Below, in pieces: positions 9,093 through 17,728 of a stretch of DNA of 64,000 nucleotides. The translations under genes and the position numbers were made by a program. Within the stretch, counting starts at the first letter, position 1; the number at the start of each line of letters is the position of its first letter. Origin of the DNA: Chitinophagales bacterium. Its GTDB lineage: Bacteria > Bacteroidota > Bacteroidia > Chitinophagales > JADIYW01. The stretch lies in contig JAMLHJ010000012.1 in assembly GCA_023957245.1 (NCBI GenBank), positions 54,728-118,727 on the forward strand, read 5' to 3'. The notes below the pieces were generated by a model. The model saw only the letters and a program-made list of their open reading frames with translations, was not told the origin of the DNA and ran no database searches.

Positions 9093-10025
9093 AAATAGTA
9101 TGTATCAGATGTTAGACATAAGCAAGCAAGCGGTTCATAAAAAGTCGCAAAACGGCAAGAATTGTTTGATATGGAATTAAATGATTTAATACATCAAGTA
9201 GATGTAATCAGAACAGATCATCCGGATGTGGGTGGAGAAGTTATACAAAGCACTTGCCTAAAACAATGGGCAGAGACAAGTTTTGTGAAGTTTTATGGAA
9301 TTGGGCTACCGTGTCAAAGCGACAGAAAAACTATACTAGAACAACAATTCCAGTGGGTTTGATTATCCCAATCTCATAGAAGGAATGCAGGTAACCAGAC
9401 CTTATCAGGTACTGCAAAGCGATATTACTTATTTTGACATAAATCTGGTGAAGTTTTATTATCTGGTCTTTATCATTGACGAGTTTATACACGAGAGATT
9501 TGGGATATAACGTCGGAGATACTTGAGGACACAATGCAACATTAATGCTGAAAATGGCTTTAAGTAAAATACCGACACAATGCTAGGAAACATGATTCAC
9601 CACCCGACAGAGGCTCTCAGTATGGCAGTAAGGAATATGTTCGGCTATTAAAAGTAATGGCATATGGGTCAGTATGGGTGAAATAGCACAGGATAATGCT
9701 TTTGCTGAAAGGATTAATGGAACAATTAAGAACGAATACCTTAAGCATTGGCAATATCCCGATTTTAAACCCTGAAAAAGAAAAAACAAAAAAAGCGGTC
9801 AACCATTATAACAAATCACGGTTGCACCTTGGCTCGGTCAATAATGAGTACTCTCCTTGGAGTTTAAAGAAACTTGTTTTAGATTTGGACAACCAAGAAA
9901 GACCGAAGGTGATTATTTATGCCGAAGGTAATTATAAAGTTAAGGTGGCATCGAGCCACCTTAACTTTAAACCAAGAAAAGAACCAAAGGCTCATAATTG
10001 TCCGATGGTTATTATAGATAAATAA
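9093..10025 (+). pseudogene. IS3-type transposase OrfB, multiply frameshifted
   Basis: Pieces of a DDE integrase-like transposase can be read across three frames. They are MYQMLDISKQAVHKK (about 9097), LFDMELNDLIHQVDVIRTDH (about 9162), SDITYFDINLVKFYYLVFI (about 9420), PDRGSQYGSKEYVRLLK (about 9605) and AQDNAFAERINGTIKNEYL (about 9685), followed by a C-terminal tail to 10025. These contain all three catalytic blocks, but in-frame stops and indels separate them. Some internal segments read open for 60-110 codons; they are fragments of this one gene. Confidence 0.85.
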
Positions 10026-10136
10026 ATGAATTATTAACCAAAACGGTCAACCCTATTTAGGGAAGCTCACATATCTTGACTCTTGGTTCTTGCATCTTGG
10101 TTCTTTGTTAAGAAATAGCTTTCAAGTATTTAGTGG

Positions 10137-10158
10137 GTCAGCGAAAAATTCGGTGTTG
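10137..10158. repeat. Short dispersed palindrome
   Basis: GGTCACTAAGTTTGTCGAAGTG with CACT/AGTG ends resembles the short repeats with a CTTCGACAAGCTCAGTG-like core that are scattered in many genomes. It sits between two transposase remnants, after a TCTTGG-rich mini-repeat at 10075-10105. Confidence 0.4.
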
Positions 10159-10235
10159 GTCACTAAGTTTGTCGAAGTGCTTTTGCATACTTTTTCCTAT
10201 TTTCCTCGTAATAAATTGTTAATTTACACAACTAT

Positions 10236-10517
10236 TTGGCAGTCAATATTTTAAGAGTGGCACCTGATGTAGGTCTGCTATCAAAAGACAATGTGACTCA
10301 ATTACTACAGAAAGGGTATGAATACATACTAGGTGCTAAAATCAAAACAGAATCAGTACAGATAAAAGAAAAAATTTTCCAGTTAGACTTAAAAAATGGA
10401 ACAACTACTGTGATAGATAAAGATGAGCACATACGACTAATTATCAGCTATTCAGATGCAAGAGCACGCAAGGATACTTATAATAGACAACAAGGTGTCA
10501 ATCAAAAAACACAATAG
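10236..10517 (+). pseudogene. IS1634-like transposase fragment
   Basis: About 93 codons resembling the middle of IS1634-type (IS4-group) transposases: DVGLLSKDNVTQLLQKGYEYILGA, then RLIISYSDARARKDTYNR. The first catalytic domain and the C-terminal domain are missing, and the only start is a TTG. It is a remnant of a second, independent insertion. Confidence 0.75.
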
Positions 10518-10531
10518 CAGACTGAATCACA

Positions 10532-10714
10532 GATGTAGAAGATACTGAAGACATCACAAAAATCAAAAATATCAAAAAACTATCTGGATACACTATTTAT
10601 TACCGGATTAGAATAGGTAGCTATAGAATAGGTTTGGCAATAATAGATGACCTTGTGTATTTCGTTACTGTAGGTATCCGGGGAGATTTCTACAAGACTT
10701 TTCCATCATCATAA
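10532..10714 (+). pseudogene. RelE/ParE-type toxin C-terminal remnant
   Basis: 61 codons without a start read ITKIKNIKKLSGYTIYYRIR, then GSYRIGLAI and RGDFYKTFP. This is the C-terminal half of a RelE-superfamily mRNA-interferase toxin, in which K-x-L-x-G-x-x-x-x-YRIR and the final K-x-F/YP are typical. A stop (TGA) lies three codons upstream, so the N-terminal half is lost. No antitoxin is visible next to it. Confidence 0.7.
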
Positions 10715-10722
10715 ATTTACAT

Positions 10723-10824
10723 TTACTCAGGCTCTCCCAGTGCTTGATAGAAAGCTTCTAGTTCTTTAGGAGCAACAATTGAGATTTGTTGAGGAATATC
10801 TAATTCTAATAGCAACAAAATAAA
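10723..10824 (-). pseudogene. Short unidentified coding remnant
   Basis: On the minus strand a frame reads LLLELDIPQQISIVAPKELE and ends FYQALGEPE before a TAA. It has no start codon and no full domain. The protein-like composition suggests the tail of a lost gene; I cannot name the family. Confidence 0.35.
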
Positions 10825-10854
10825 AATTTAACTATACCTCTATATTGAGTGTTG

Positions 10855-10862
10855 TATCTTTG
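10855..10862 (+). promoter_or_regulatory. TAnnTTTG promoter box before the methyltransferase
   Basis: TATCTTTG matches the Bacteroidota -7 consensus exactly and lies 21 bases before the ATG at 10884. It implies a short leader and supports the chosen start. Confidence 0.6.
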
Positions 10863-10883
10863 TACAAATAAATCAAAAAGAAA

Positions 10884-11624
10884 ATGGTAAAGACTCCTCC
10901 TTGGTACGAAACCTGGTTTGACTCTCCTTATTATCCTATCTTATATAAACATAGAAATCCCGAAGAAGCACGTTTTTTCATAAATAATTTGATAAAATAT
11001 TTAGAAATTGCTCCTTCTTCACGAATTTTAGACTTAGCTTGTGGACGCGGTCGTCATGCCAATTACTTAGCTGAACATGGTTTCCAGGTAACGGGAATAG
11101 ATATTTCAACACAAAGTATTGAAGATGCGATTAGAGATTACCCCAATGAGGCTCTGGAATTCTATGTTCATGACATGAGACTTCCTTTTAGAATCAATTA
11201 TTTCGACTATATCTTTAATTTCTTTACAAGTTTTGGCTACCTCAATAATATAAAAGAAAACCAATCTGTTATCGCCGCTATCCGCAAAGGTTTAAAAACT
11301 GGAGGAAGAGCCATGATAGATTTTATGAATGTAGAAAAAGTCATCAATAATTTGGTAGAAAGAGAAACCAAAGAAATTGACGGCATTCAATTTTATATTC
11401 GTAAGCAAATCACAGATGGATTTATTCAAAAAGATATCAAAGTTGATGATGGTAAAAAAATCTCTCTCTTTAAAGAAGAAGTCCAAATATTAAAACCTTT
11501 CCATTTTTATCAGATGATTCAAGATGAAGGCTTTAAATTGGTGAAAGAATTTGGCAACTATAAACTTGAGGATTTTGACCCTAAAACTTCAGATAGATAT
11601 ATCATTATTATAGAAAAACTATAA
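10884..11624 (+). CDS. Class I SAM-dependent methyltransferase
   Basis: A 246-residue Rossmann-fold methyltransferase. Motif I is ILDLACGRGRHANYL near residues 48-62, followed by GIDIS (acidic end of strand 2), FYVHDMRLPF and the FNFFTSFGYL segment. The substrate cannot be told from sequence; this layout occurs in small-molecule or protein methyltransferases of the Methyltransf_25 type. The next gene, tadA, starts six bases after its stop, so the two are probably co-transcribed. Confidence 0.85.
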   Translation: MVKTPPWYETWFDSPYYPILYKHRNPEEARFFINNLIKYLEIAPSSRILDLACGRGRHANYLAEHGFQVTGIDISTQSIEDAIRDYPNEALEFYVHDMRLPFRINYFDYIFNFFTSFGYLNNIKENQSVIAAIRKGLKTGGRAMIDFMNVEKVINNLVERETKEIDGIQFYIRKQITDGFIQKDIKVDDGKKISLFKEEVQILKPFHFYQMIQDEGFKLVKEFGNYKLEDFDPKTSDRYIIIIEKL

Positions 11625-11630
11625 TCTACA

Positions 11631-12077
11631 ATGGTCAATCCAGATGAGTTTTTCATGAAAGAAGCACTGCGACAGGCACAGTTTGCTCTTCAAGACAACG
11701 AAGTTCCTATCGGTGCTGTCATAGTATATCAAGACAAAATCATTGCTCGTGCTTACAATCAAGTAGAAAGATTAAAAGATGTGACAGCTCATGCAGAAAT
11801 GATTGCTATCACATCAGCATCTGAATATATCGGCGGAAAATTTTTGCAAGACTGTGTTCTATATGTTACACTAGAACCGTGTGTCATGTGCATAGGTGCT
11901 ATACGCCATGCGAGATTTAAGAAAGTTGTCTTTGGTGCACACGACCACAGACATATTTTGCCTGAAAGATGGGCTTCTATCCTACCCAAAACTGAAAGTT
12001 ACGGTGGAATATGTGAAGCAGAATGCCAAAGATTACTAGATACTTTTTTTGAAGGAAAAAGAAATCTTAGAGGATAA
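11631..12077 (+). CDS. tadA: tRNA-specific adenosine-34 deaminase
   Basis: Deaminates A34 to inosine in the tRNA-Arg(ACG) wobble position. The cytidine-deaminase fold shows the zinc ligands H54 in HAEMIAI with catalytic E56, and C84 and C87 in PCVMC. The length (148) is normal for TadA. PIGAVIV near residues 26-32 and the following N43 belong to the family's active-site wall. It shares a transcript with the upstream methyltransferase and ends at a bidirectional hairpin. Confidence 0.93.
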   Translation: MVNPDEFFMKEALRQAQFALQDNEVPIGAVIVYQDKIIARAYNQVERLKDVTAHAEMIAITSASEYIGGKFLQDCVLYVTLEPCVMCIGAIRHARFKKVVFGAHDHRHILPERWASILPKTESYGGICEAECQRLLDTFFEGKRNLRG

Positions 12078-12097
12078 AAAACAATATTTTCATTAAA

Positions 12098-12128
12098 TAA
12101 AAAAAGAGCATTAAAATGCTCTTTTTTT
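12098..12128. terminator. Bidirectional rho-independent terminator
   Basis: AAAAAAAGAGCA at the left and TGCTCTTTTTTT at the right form a stem (GAGCATT pairing into ATGCTC) with A- and T-runs on both sides. It serves the convergent tadA (+) and ABC-F (-) genes. Confidence 0.85.
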
Positions 12129-12130
12129 AT

Positions 12131-14038
12131 TTACCCTAACGACTCTAAACTCATCTGCATTTCTTCCCACTCTGCCATTGCCTTCTCCAATTCTTCTTTC
12201 TTCATCTTCAATTTATTAGCATCTGCATTATTGTAAAAATTAGCTAAATCTACCTCCACTTTTGCTACTTCCTTTTCTAAATCTTGAATCCGAGATTCAA
12301 TTTTTGAAATTTGATTTTTGATTTTTTTAAACTCTTTATCTTGGCCTCTGTCATTTGTAGAACTACTAACTGTTACAGATACAGCACCTCCTTTAGTATC
12401 ATTATCAGATTCGTATTCACGGAAACTATCCATTTTCTTATATTCGAAAAACTCAGAAATATCACCCAAATATTCTTTCACTTTTCCTTCATCAAATTCA
12501 AAAACTTTATCTGTGAGTCCAGCCAAAAAATCTCTATCATGTGAAACAATAATCACAGTTCCAGTATATTCTGAAATAGCTTGCTTTAATCTATCTTTAG
12601 AAACCATATCCAAGTGATTGGTAGGCTCATCTAAAATCAGAAAATTGGTTTGTTGCAATAATAATTGAGCCAAACACACCCTTGCACGTTCTCCACCAGA
12701 AAGCACAGAAATCTTCTTATCAACATCTTCACCTGAAAATAGAAATGCTCCTAAAATATTTCTACACGATTTGACCATTTCATAAGGAGCTTCTGCTTCC
12801 ATGTGCTCCAATATTGTTCTTTGCTTTGGAAGATTTTCAGCATGATGCTGAGCAAAATAGCCCATTGCTACATTATATCCCTGCTTGGCCTCTCCACTAC
12901 TCGCTTCAATTTCTCCAGCTATAATACGAGCCAAAGTAGTTTTACCCATGCCATTCTTACCAACGAAAGCTACTTTTTCACCTTTTTCAATCAAGAGATT
13001 GACTCCATCAAAAACATGCTTTTTACCATACGATTTAGCAGCATTTTTCACTTCTACAACCACCTTTCCAGAAGAAGGGCCAATAGGAAAATTAAAACGC
13101 ATAGCACGATTGTCATGAACATCTACTTCAACAATATCCATCCTATCAAGTTTCTTAGCCAAACTCTGAGCAAAAGATGCTTTGCTTGCTTTGGCTTTAA
13201 AACGGTCTATATTTCGTTGTATTTGTTTGATTTCATCTTGCTGATTTTTAAAAGCAGCCAATTGTTGTCCTTGGCGTTCTTCTTTCAATTCAACATACTT
13301 AGAATAAGATGCTTTATACTCATTCAATTTGCCCAACTCTACTTCAAAAGTACGATTGGTAACATTGTCTAAAAAAGTCCTATCGTGGCTGACCAACAAT
13401 ACTGCTCCTTCATAATTGGATAAAAATCTTTCTAACCACAAAATAGAATCAATATCCAAATGGTTGGTAGGCTCATCCAACAATAACAAATCAGGTTTTT
13501 GTAATAATATTTTGGCTAGTTCGATACGCATTGCCCATCCTCCAGAAAATGCTGAAGGGGCTTTCTGAAAATCTTCTCTAGAAAAACCAAGACCTCTTAA
13601 TATCCTCTCAATATTCTCATTGATATCGTAGTAGCCTAAATAATCAAGGCGAGCATGGAAATCCACTAAATCTTGTGTCAATTTCATATAACTATCACTA
13701 GTATAGTCATCTCTAGTTTCCATCGCTTTTTCGATATCATGCAATTTCTTTTCTAGAGCAATCGCTTCATCAAATGCAGAACGAGCTTCTTCCCACAATG
13801 TGGCATGAGTATGCCCTCTAATCTCTTGCTTTAAAAAGCCTATCGTATAATCTGAAGGATACGCAATATTTCCACCTTCAATAGAAATATCACCATCGAT
13901 AGCTTTGAGCAGAGTAGATTTTCCTGCACCATTTTTACCGACAAGACCTACCCTATTGCCTGGTAATAAGGCAAAATTAGCCTTCTCCATGATTACTCTA
14001 CTGCCAAATGCAATTGTAAGATTTGTTACTTGTAGCAT
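12131..14038 (-). CDS. ABC-F family ATPase (ribosome-associated, Uup/YfmR-like)
   Basis: A 635-residue protein with two ABC domains and no membrane segments. Walker A sites are GKNGAGKS (about residues 36-43) and GKNGMGKT in the second half. Signatures are FSGGWAMR and LSGGERAR, and both Walker B sites read LLDEPTNHLD-like. A linker rich in Lys and Gln (about 235-290) and a C-terminal coiled coil of about 80 residues (near 550-635) are typical of translation-factor ABC-F proteins. The start overlaps the gldC stop by one base (TAATG), so the two are coupled. Whether it gives antibiotic resistance cannot be inferred. Confidence 0.92.
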   Translation of the reverse strand: MLQVTNLTIAFGSRVIMEKANFALLPGNRVGLVGKNGAGKSTLLKAIDGDISIEGGNIAYPSDYTIGFLKQEIRGHTHATLWEEARSAFDEAIALEKKLHDIEKAMETRDDYTSDSYMKLTQDLVDFHARLDYLGYYDINENIERILRGLGFSREDFQKAPSAFSGGWAMRIELAKILLQKPDLLLLDEPTNHLDIDSILWLERFLSNYEGAVLLVSHDRTFLDNVTNRTFEVELGKLNEYKASYSKYVELKEERQGQQLAAFKNQQDEIKQIQRNIDRFKAKASKASFAQSLAKKLDRMDIVEVDVHDNRAMRFNFPIGPSSGKVVVEVKNAAKSYGKKHVFDGVNLLIEKGEKVAFVGKNGMGKTTLARIIAGEIEASSGEAKQGYNVAMGYFAQHHAENLPKQRTILEHMEAEAPYEMVKSCRNILGAFLFSGEDVDKKISVLSGGERARVCLAQLLLQQTNFLILDEPTNHLDMVSKDRLKQAISEYTGTVIIVSHDRDFLAGLTDKVFEFDEGKVKEYLGDISEFFEYKKMDSFREYESDNDTKGGAVSVTVSSSTNDRGQDKEFKKIKNQISKIESRIQDLEKEVAKVEVDLANFYNNADANKLKMKKEELEKAMAEWEEMQMSLESLG

Positions 14039-14385
14039 TATCTTCTACCTCTTTCTTCCCAAACTTGAGTTTTCTCTCCTAACTCCTCACAAAACTTACG
14101 AATCTCATTAATCACAAATGGATTGCCTGTCGCTCTATAATAGCTATCTGTCAAGCTCAATAATCTTTGAAAATAATGAGTATGCATTTCATCAATCTGC
14201 ATATCTTTTGTCCACAAATCTATAGTCATTGTGTTTTTTTCTTGACCATCCCACAATCCCAACATCAATGTCTTACTCGCTTGAAGTCCAGCTTCAGCAT
14301 TATCACTTGCAGTCCACTCAATTGATTCAGGCATATTGTGTTCATCCAATGTTACATGGAAAGTCAAATCTGTCTTACGACCCAT
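14038..14385 (-). CDS. gldC: Gliding motility protein GldC
   Basis: A 115-residue small protein matching the GldC family: LTFHVTLDEHNMPESIEW at the N-terminus, a central LMLGLWDGQEKNTMTIDLWT, then a helical part with MQIDEMHTHYFQ. GldC is a cytoplasmic or membrane-associated accessory of Bacteroidota gliding; its mechanism is not settled. I chose the ATG at 14385 rather than one at 14430 because a perfect TAnnTTTG promoter box lies between them. Confidence 0.85.
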   Translation of the reverse strand: MGRKTDLTFHVTLDEHNMPESIEWTASDNAEAGLQASKTLMLGLWDGQEKNTMTIDLWTKDMQIDEMHTHYFQRLLSLTDSYYRATGNPFVINEIRKFCEELGEKTQVWEERGRR

Positions 14386-14401
14386 TTTGAAAAATTTTGC
14401 A

Positions 14402-14409
14402 CAAAGATA
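14402..14409 (-). promoter_or_regulatory. TAnnTTTG promoter box before gldC
   Basis: On the minus strand TATCTTTG sits 17 bases before the ATG at 14385, leaving a leader of about 10 bases. It decides the gldC start. Confidence 0.6.
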
Positions 14410-14578
14410 CGCTTTAGCTTTGCCTCTCAAAAGGGATTTATCTGATTTCTCCTAATCATAATATTGAAATTCATATACAATCAACTTAACTCTTGTCATT
14501 CTTAAACTTTCAATCATAGTTATTTTGATAAAATAGAACAATTAAAAACTAACTTTACTGTTCTAAAAAGATAACAAA

Positions 14579-15511
14579 ATGACATTTGAAATTATAGTTA
14601 TTGCCTTACTTGTCATCGTAGCAACACCCATTTTATATGTATATTTTCGACCTAGTGAAATCAAGTCAAGAGAATTTGTAAAAAGTAAAGTTCTTACGCC
14701 TCACTCCCATTTCATACAGTGGGAAACCAATGAAATTCATTATACCGACGAAGGAAAGGGAGAAACCATATTGATGATACATGGATTAGGTGGTAGTTTT
14801 TATAACTTTCAAGGGCTAACTAATGAGCTCAAAGATTCATTTAGAATCATCAGAGTTGATTTACCAGGAATGGGATTGTCAGAATTCAAACAATGCACAA
14901 GAAATACAGATTTTTTTGAAGAATATCTCAATTTTTTCCAATCGTTTTTCGAGCAACTTCAATTGAACAATGTTCATGTCATGGGAAATTCATTAGGAGG
15001 AATGATGTCTTGGATATTAGCGGCAAAATTTCCTGAGCAAATCAAGAGCCTAACGCTCATCAATAGTGCTGGATATGAAATCGACAAAGTATTAGTAGAT
15101 GCAGCAGGTCCAGCAAGATGGCCATGGTTTGGCAAAGTATTAAAAAAAGGATTTCCGAAATTTATAACAAATTTTGCATTGTCAAGACCTTTTGCAGATA
15201 AATCAAAAATAGACCCTTATGAATTGGGCATAACTTATTATATGCTCAACACAACTTCTACCATCAATACATTATTAAGCCTTGCTACATCTGGACAAGC
15301 ACCTGATACATCTATTATCAAAACGATAAAAGCACCTACTTTGATTATCTGGGGACAAAACGACATCATTATTCCTGTCAATCATGCTAAAAAATTCAAA
15401 GAAGACATTCCAAATAGTTACATGAAAATATACCAAAATTGTGGGCACATGGCAATGATGGAATATCCCAAAGAACTCGCTTTAGAATTTAAAAGACTAA
15501 TTCATATTTGA
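14579..15511 (+). CDS. Membrane-anchored alpha/beta-hydrolase
   Basis: 310 residues. An N-terminal hydrophobic helix (about residues 3-22) acts as anchor or uncleaved signal. The hydrolase core has the oxyanion motif HGLGG (68-72), nucleophile GNSLGG with S138, the acid in IIWGQND, and histidine in NCGHMAMMEYP. Closest in style to the MhpC/BioH-like esterase group. Substrate unknown. It is monocistronic, with repeats downstream. Confidence 0.82.
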   Translation: MTFEIIVIALLVIVATPILYVYFRPSEIKSREFVKSKVLTPHSHFIQWETNEIHYTDEGKGETILMIHGLGGSFYNFQGLTNELKDSFRIIRVDLPGMGLSEFKQCTRNTDFFEEYLNFFQSFFEQLQLNNVHVMGNSLGGMMSWILAAKFPEQIKSLTLINSAGYEIDKVLVDAAGPARWPWFGKVLKKGFPKFITNFALSRPFADKSKIDPYELGITYYMLNTTSTINTLLSLATSGQAPDTSIIKTIKAPTLIIWGQNDIIIPVNHAKKFKEDIPNSYMKIYQNCGHMAMMEYPKELALEFKRLIHI

Positions 15512-15598
15512 TGAAGAAATTTTAAAAAGTACAAGATACAAAGTACGAGTTACGAATGGAAAATATTGGTGGTTGTCGAAGCCCTATCTCCCATTTTT

Positions 15599-15671
15599 GT
15601 CATTCCCATGAAAATGGGAATCGCCAACCTAATTTTACCTTTCATAAGATTCCTGCTTTCGCAGGAATGAC
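15599..15671. repeat. REP-like palindromic repeat
   Basis: Begins GTCATTCCCATGAAAATGGG and ends CCTGCTTTCGCAGGAATGAC. There are two small hairpins (CCCAT/ATGGG and CCTGC/GCAGG), and the outer ends GTCATTCC/GGAATGAC are perfect inverted repeats. Units of this look are scattered between genes in many bacteria. Confidence 0.7.
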
Positions 15672-15732
15672 ATTACTCTTTTTGGACAATTTGCTCTAAA
15701 TACAACAAGAAATACAATTATCCGAAAATAAT

Positions 15733-15775
15733 ACTAAGTATTACGCAAAGTTCACAAAGTTGAATGAAACAATGA
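15733..15775 (+). repeat. Dispersed intergenic repeat, partial copy 3
   Basis: Contains ACTAAGTATTACGCAAAGTTCAC and then AAAGTTGAATGAA, matching the middle of the copies at 8351 and 8493 but lacking their left end. Confidence 0.6.
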
Positions 15776-15923
15776 GAAGATTGGAAGATGCGGGAATCTG
15801 AAAATGATGTAAAATTAATTATTAGAGTGAATTACAATTTGCACATTACTTGCTCATCCAATTCACTCATTAAAATTGAACAGAATTCAACGAAAAAGAA
15901 ATCTTGACATATTGAGTATATAA

Positions 15924-15955
15924 AACAAAAATGGCTCCTATTGGAGCCACTCACT
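15924..15955 (-). terminator. Terminator of the 58-residue gene
   Basis: GGCTCC (15933-15938) pairs with GGAGCC (15943-15948). On the minus strand the stem is followed by ATTTTTGTTTT, a good intrinsic terminator 25 bases after the small gene's stop. Confidence 0.75.
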
Positions 15956-15972
15956 AAAAAATAATCAAAGTA

Positions 15973-16149
15973 TTATTTCATCTTAATGTGAGTGACAGTT
16001 GCTTCATACAAATCTTTCATCTTTTCTGTAGTCGGCATACAAGCTTTCTTCTTTGAAGAATCACGATGTTGCATGAATAGATTTTTTGCAGCAACAGCTT
16101 TTCTTCTTCTGATTAAATTAAAGTTTTCTAATTGATCGATTATTGCCAT
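15973..16149 (-). CDS. Small basic protein of 58 residues, function unknown
   Basis: The frame starts MAIIDQLENFNLIRRRKAVA and ends EATVTHIKMK. It has 16 Lys/Arg residues, no signal peptide and no membrane segment. The ATG at 16149, a clean stop and a dedicated terminator just downstream argue that it is a real gene. The composition suggests a nucleic-acid- or ribosome-associated protein, but that is inference. I do not recognise a family. Confidence 0.6.
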   Translation of the reverse strand: MAIIDQLENFNLIRRRKAVAAKNLFMQHRDSSKKKACMPTTEKMKDLYEATVTHIKMK

Positions 16150-16320
16150 ATTAAAATTGTTTAAAAATTCAAGGTTTACAATATAGTAACATTTTATTAT
16201 TCTTGCAAATATTTAGGAGCAAAAAATATTCCAAAAAATATTTTTAGGCATTTTATTCCTAATTTATACAACAATCACTTATTAGAAAGTTGAAGATTAA
16301 TATTTTATTTCTAGTAAAAA

Positions 16321-17277
16321 CTAATTTCTATCAAAAAGTTGATAATTCAATCCTGGAAATTGTAATTGAGTTTTATCATACAATTCCTTCAATTGCCTGA
16401 AATATTGAGCTTCATTATTTACAGATGGTTTGTGTCTAGAAAACAAAAATAACTTATTGAATCCAGTTGCTTTATTAACAGTATTGAGGTCAAAAAATGC
16501 TCCTTTCCATTTTTCCCAAATATAATTGATAGCTAAAGTGCTAGGATGAGCCATATCTTCTTTGAAAAATCTATAATCTCTTAATTCATCAATGACAATT
16601 TCATAAGAAGGAAAATAAAAACAGCTCTCAGGATACAATTCTACCAAACGATGAACGGCTAAAAGCAAAGTAGATTTGCTTCTATTATTTTCTATCAATC
16701 CATCACGATAATGTCTGACAGGACTGACTGTAAAAATGATTTTCTTATTACTCATTCTTTGGATGAAATCTGACCAACAATCAACAATCTCATTTACAGA
16801 CAAAATTCTTTTATTAAACTTCGACAAAGGTAGTTTCTGGCAATTTCCTACTATTGTATGATTAGCCTCTATATACTCATATACAAAAGCAGTACCTAAA
16901 GTAATAATCAAAATGTCAGATTGCTCATAAAAACTCCTTGATTCATTCGCCACACGAAAAACTTCATTCTTTAAGCCTTCTTTACTTTCTGAACTAATAT
17001 CACTATGTTGATGTAGCGAAAACCATCTTTTATCTCTCAGTATGGGAAGCAATGGCAGCTCCAAGCCAGGATTCTCCAATGTATTTACTAAATGAGCTAT
17101 TGAAATTGGATTATATAAAATCCCCCAGGGATTGGCTTGGACGTGAAAACCATTTTGCAGCATAACTTGGCTCATATTCTCACTAAAACAAGACCCAATC
17201 ATCATGATGCGATTTTGGTGCGTCAATTGAAAAGGAAATTGAGGAATATGGACTTGAAGTTGAAGTTGGATTGACAT
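16321..17277 (-). CDS. GSCFA-domain protein
   Basis: A 318-residue protein with the eponymous IGSCFSENMSQVM near residue 30, then NPWGILYNPISI and FTVSPVRHYRDGL. These are hallmarks of the GSCFA family, related to SGNH/GDSL hydrolases, with S in GSCFS as the likely nucleophile and a late MAHPSTLAINYIWE giving the histidine. It is common in Bacteroidota and its substrate is unknown. I prefer the ATG at 17277 over an upstream TTG at 17283. No signal peptide. Confidence 0.88.
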   Translation of the reverse strand: MSIQLQLQVHIPQFPFQLTHQNRIMMIGSCFSENMSQVMLQNGFHVQANPWGILYNPISIAHLVNTLENPGLELPLLPILRDKRWFSLHQHSDISSESKEGLKNEVFRVANESRSFYEQSDILIITLGTAFVYEYIEANHTIVGNCQKLPLSKFNKRILSVNEIVDCWSDFIQRMSNKKIIFTVSPVRHYRDGLIENNRSKSTLLLAVHRLVELYPESCFYFPSYEIVIDELRDYRFFKEDMAHPSTLAINYIWEKWKGAFFDLNTVNKATGFNKLFLFSRHKPSVNNEAQYFRQLKELYDKTQLQFPGLNYQLFDRN

Positions 17278-17295
17278 AAACAAAATAGGCTAAGT

Positions 17296-17303
17296 CAAAA
17301 ATA
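17296..17303 (-). promoter_or_regulatory. TAnnTTTG promoter box before the GSCFA gene
   Basis: TATTTTTG on the minus strand, 19 bases from the ATG at 17277; fits the short-leader pattern seen elsewhere in the window. Confidence 0.45.
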
Positions 17304-17346
17304 AAAAACGGTCAGGTAAAAACCCAACCGTCATATATATCTTTCG

Positions 17347-17421
<75 letters not shown>

Positions 17422-17455
17422 AAAAGTACTGAAAAATTAAATTAGAAAATTGATG

Positions 17456-17530
<75 letters not shown>

Positions 17531-17542
17531 AAATTTATTCTG

Positions 17543-17629
17543 CGGTGGGAGAGGGATTCGAACCCTCGGAACCGTTACCAGTTCGACAGTTTAGCAAACT
17601 GTTGGTTTTAGCCACTCACCCATCCCACC
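17543..17629 (-). tRNA. tRNA-Ser (GCT)
   Basis: Minus-strand class II tRNA of 87 bases: acceptor GGTGGGA/TCCCACC with discriminator G, anticodon stem ACAGT/ACTGT with loop TTGCTAA (anticodon GCT), a long variable arm, and T-arm GAGGGTTCGAATCCCTC. Probably co-transcribed with the two tRNA-Pro genes. Confidence 0.93.
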
Positions 17630-17728
17630 GTTAATTTTTTAAGAACTACGCTCTTTTAACTTGCTAGAGTTATTGAGCGCACAAAAATAGAAACTTAATC
17701 TTTAAAAACAATACCTAATTGAAAAATA

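Larger units (their letters stand above)
8646..10062 (+). mobile_element. Decayed IS3-family insertion element
   Basis: About 1.42 kb bounded by imperfect terminal inverted repeats. The left end at 8646 reads CCCTGATATAGGTTGACC. The right end, read inward from 10062, is CCCTAAATAGGGTTGACC (13 of 18 bases match). Inside are an OrfA helix-turn-helix frame and an OrfB DDE frame broken by several frameshifts and stops. No target duplication is obvious at the flanks. The copy cannot be active. Confidence 0.85.
15512..15923. other. Intergenic stretch with dispersed repeats
   Basis: No gene is visible. It holds a palindromic REP-like unit at 15599-15671 and a third, partial copy of the 73-base repeat at 15733-15775. 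Confidence 0.6.

Noticed and set aside
9331..9802. Minus-strand open frames across the decayed insertion element
   Set aside because: They lie antisense to clear transposase remnants and have no protein-like features.
8646..10062. Active insertion sequence
   Set aside because: The transposase frames carry several stops and shifts, and the ends match only 13 of 18 bases.
12311..13372. Plus-strand open frames opposite the ABC-F gene
   Set aside because: They are antisense to a complete, well-conserved gene and look like low-complexity shadows.
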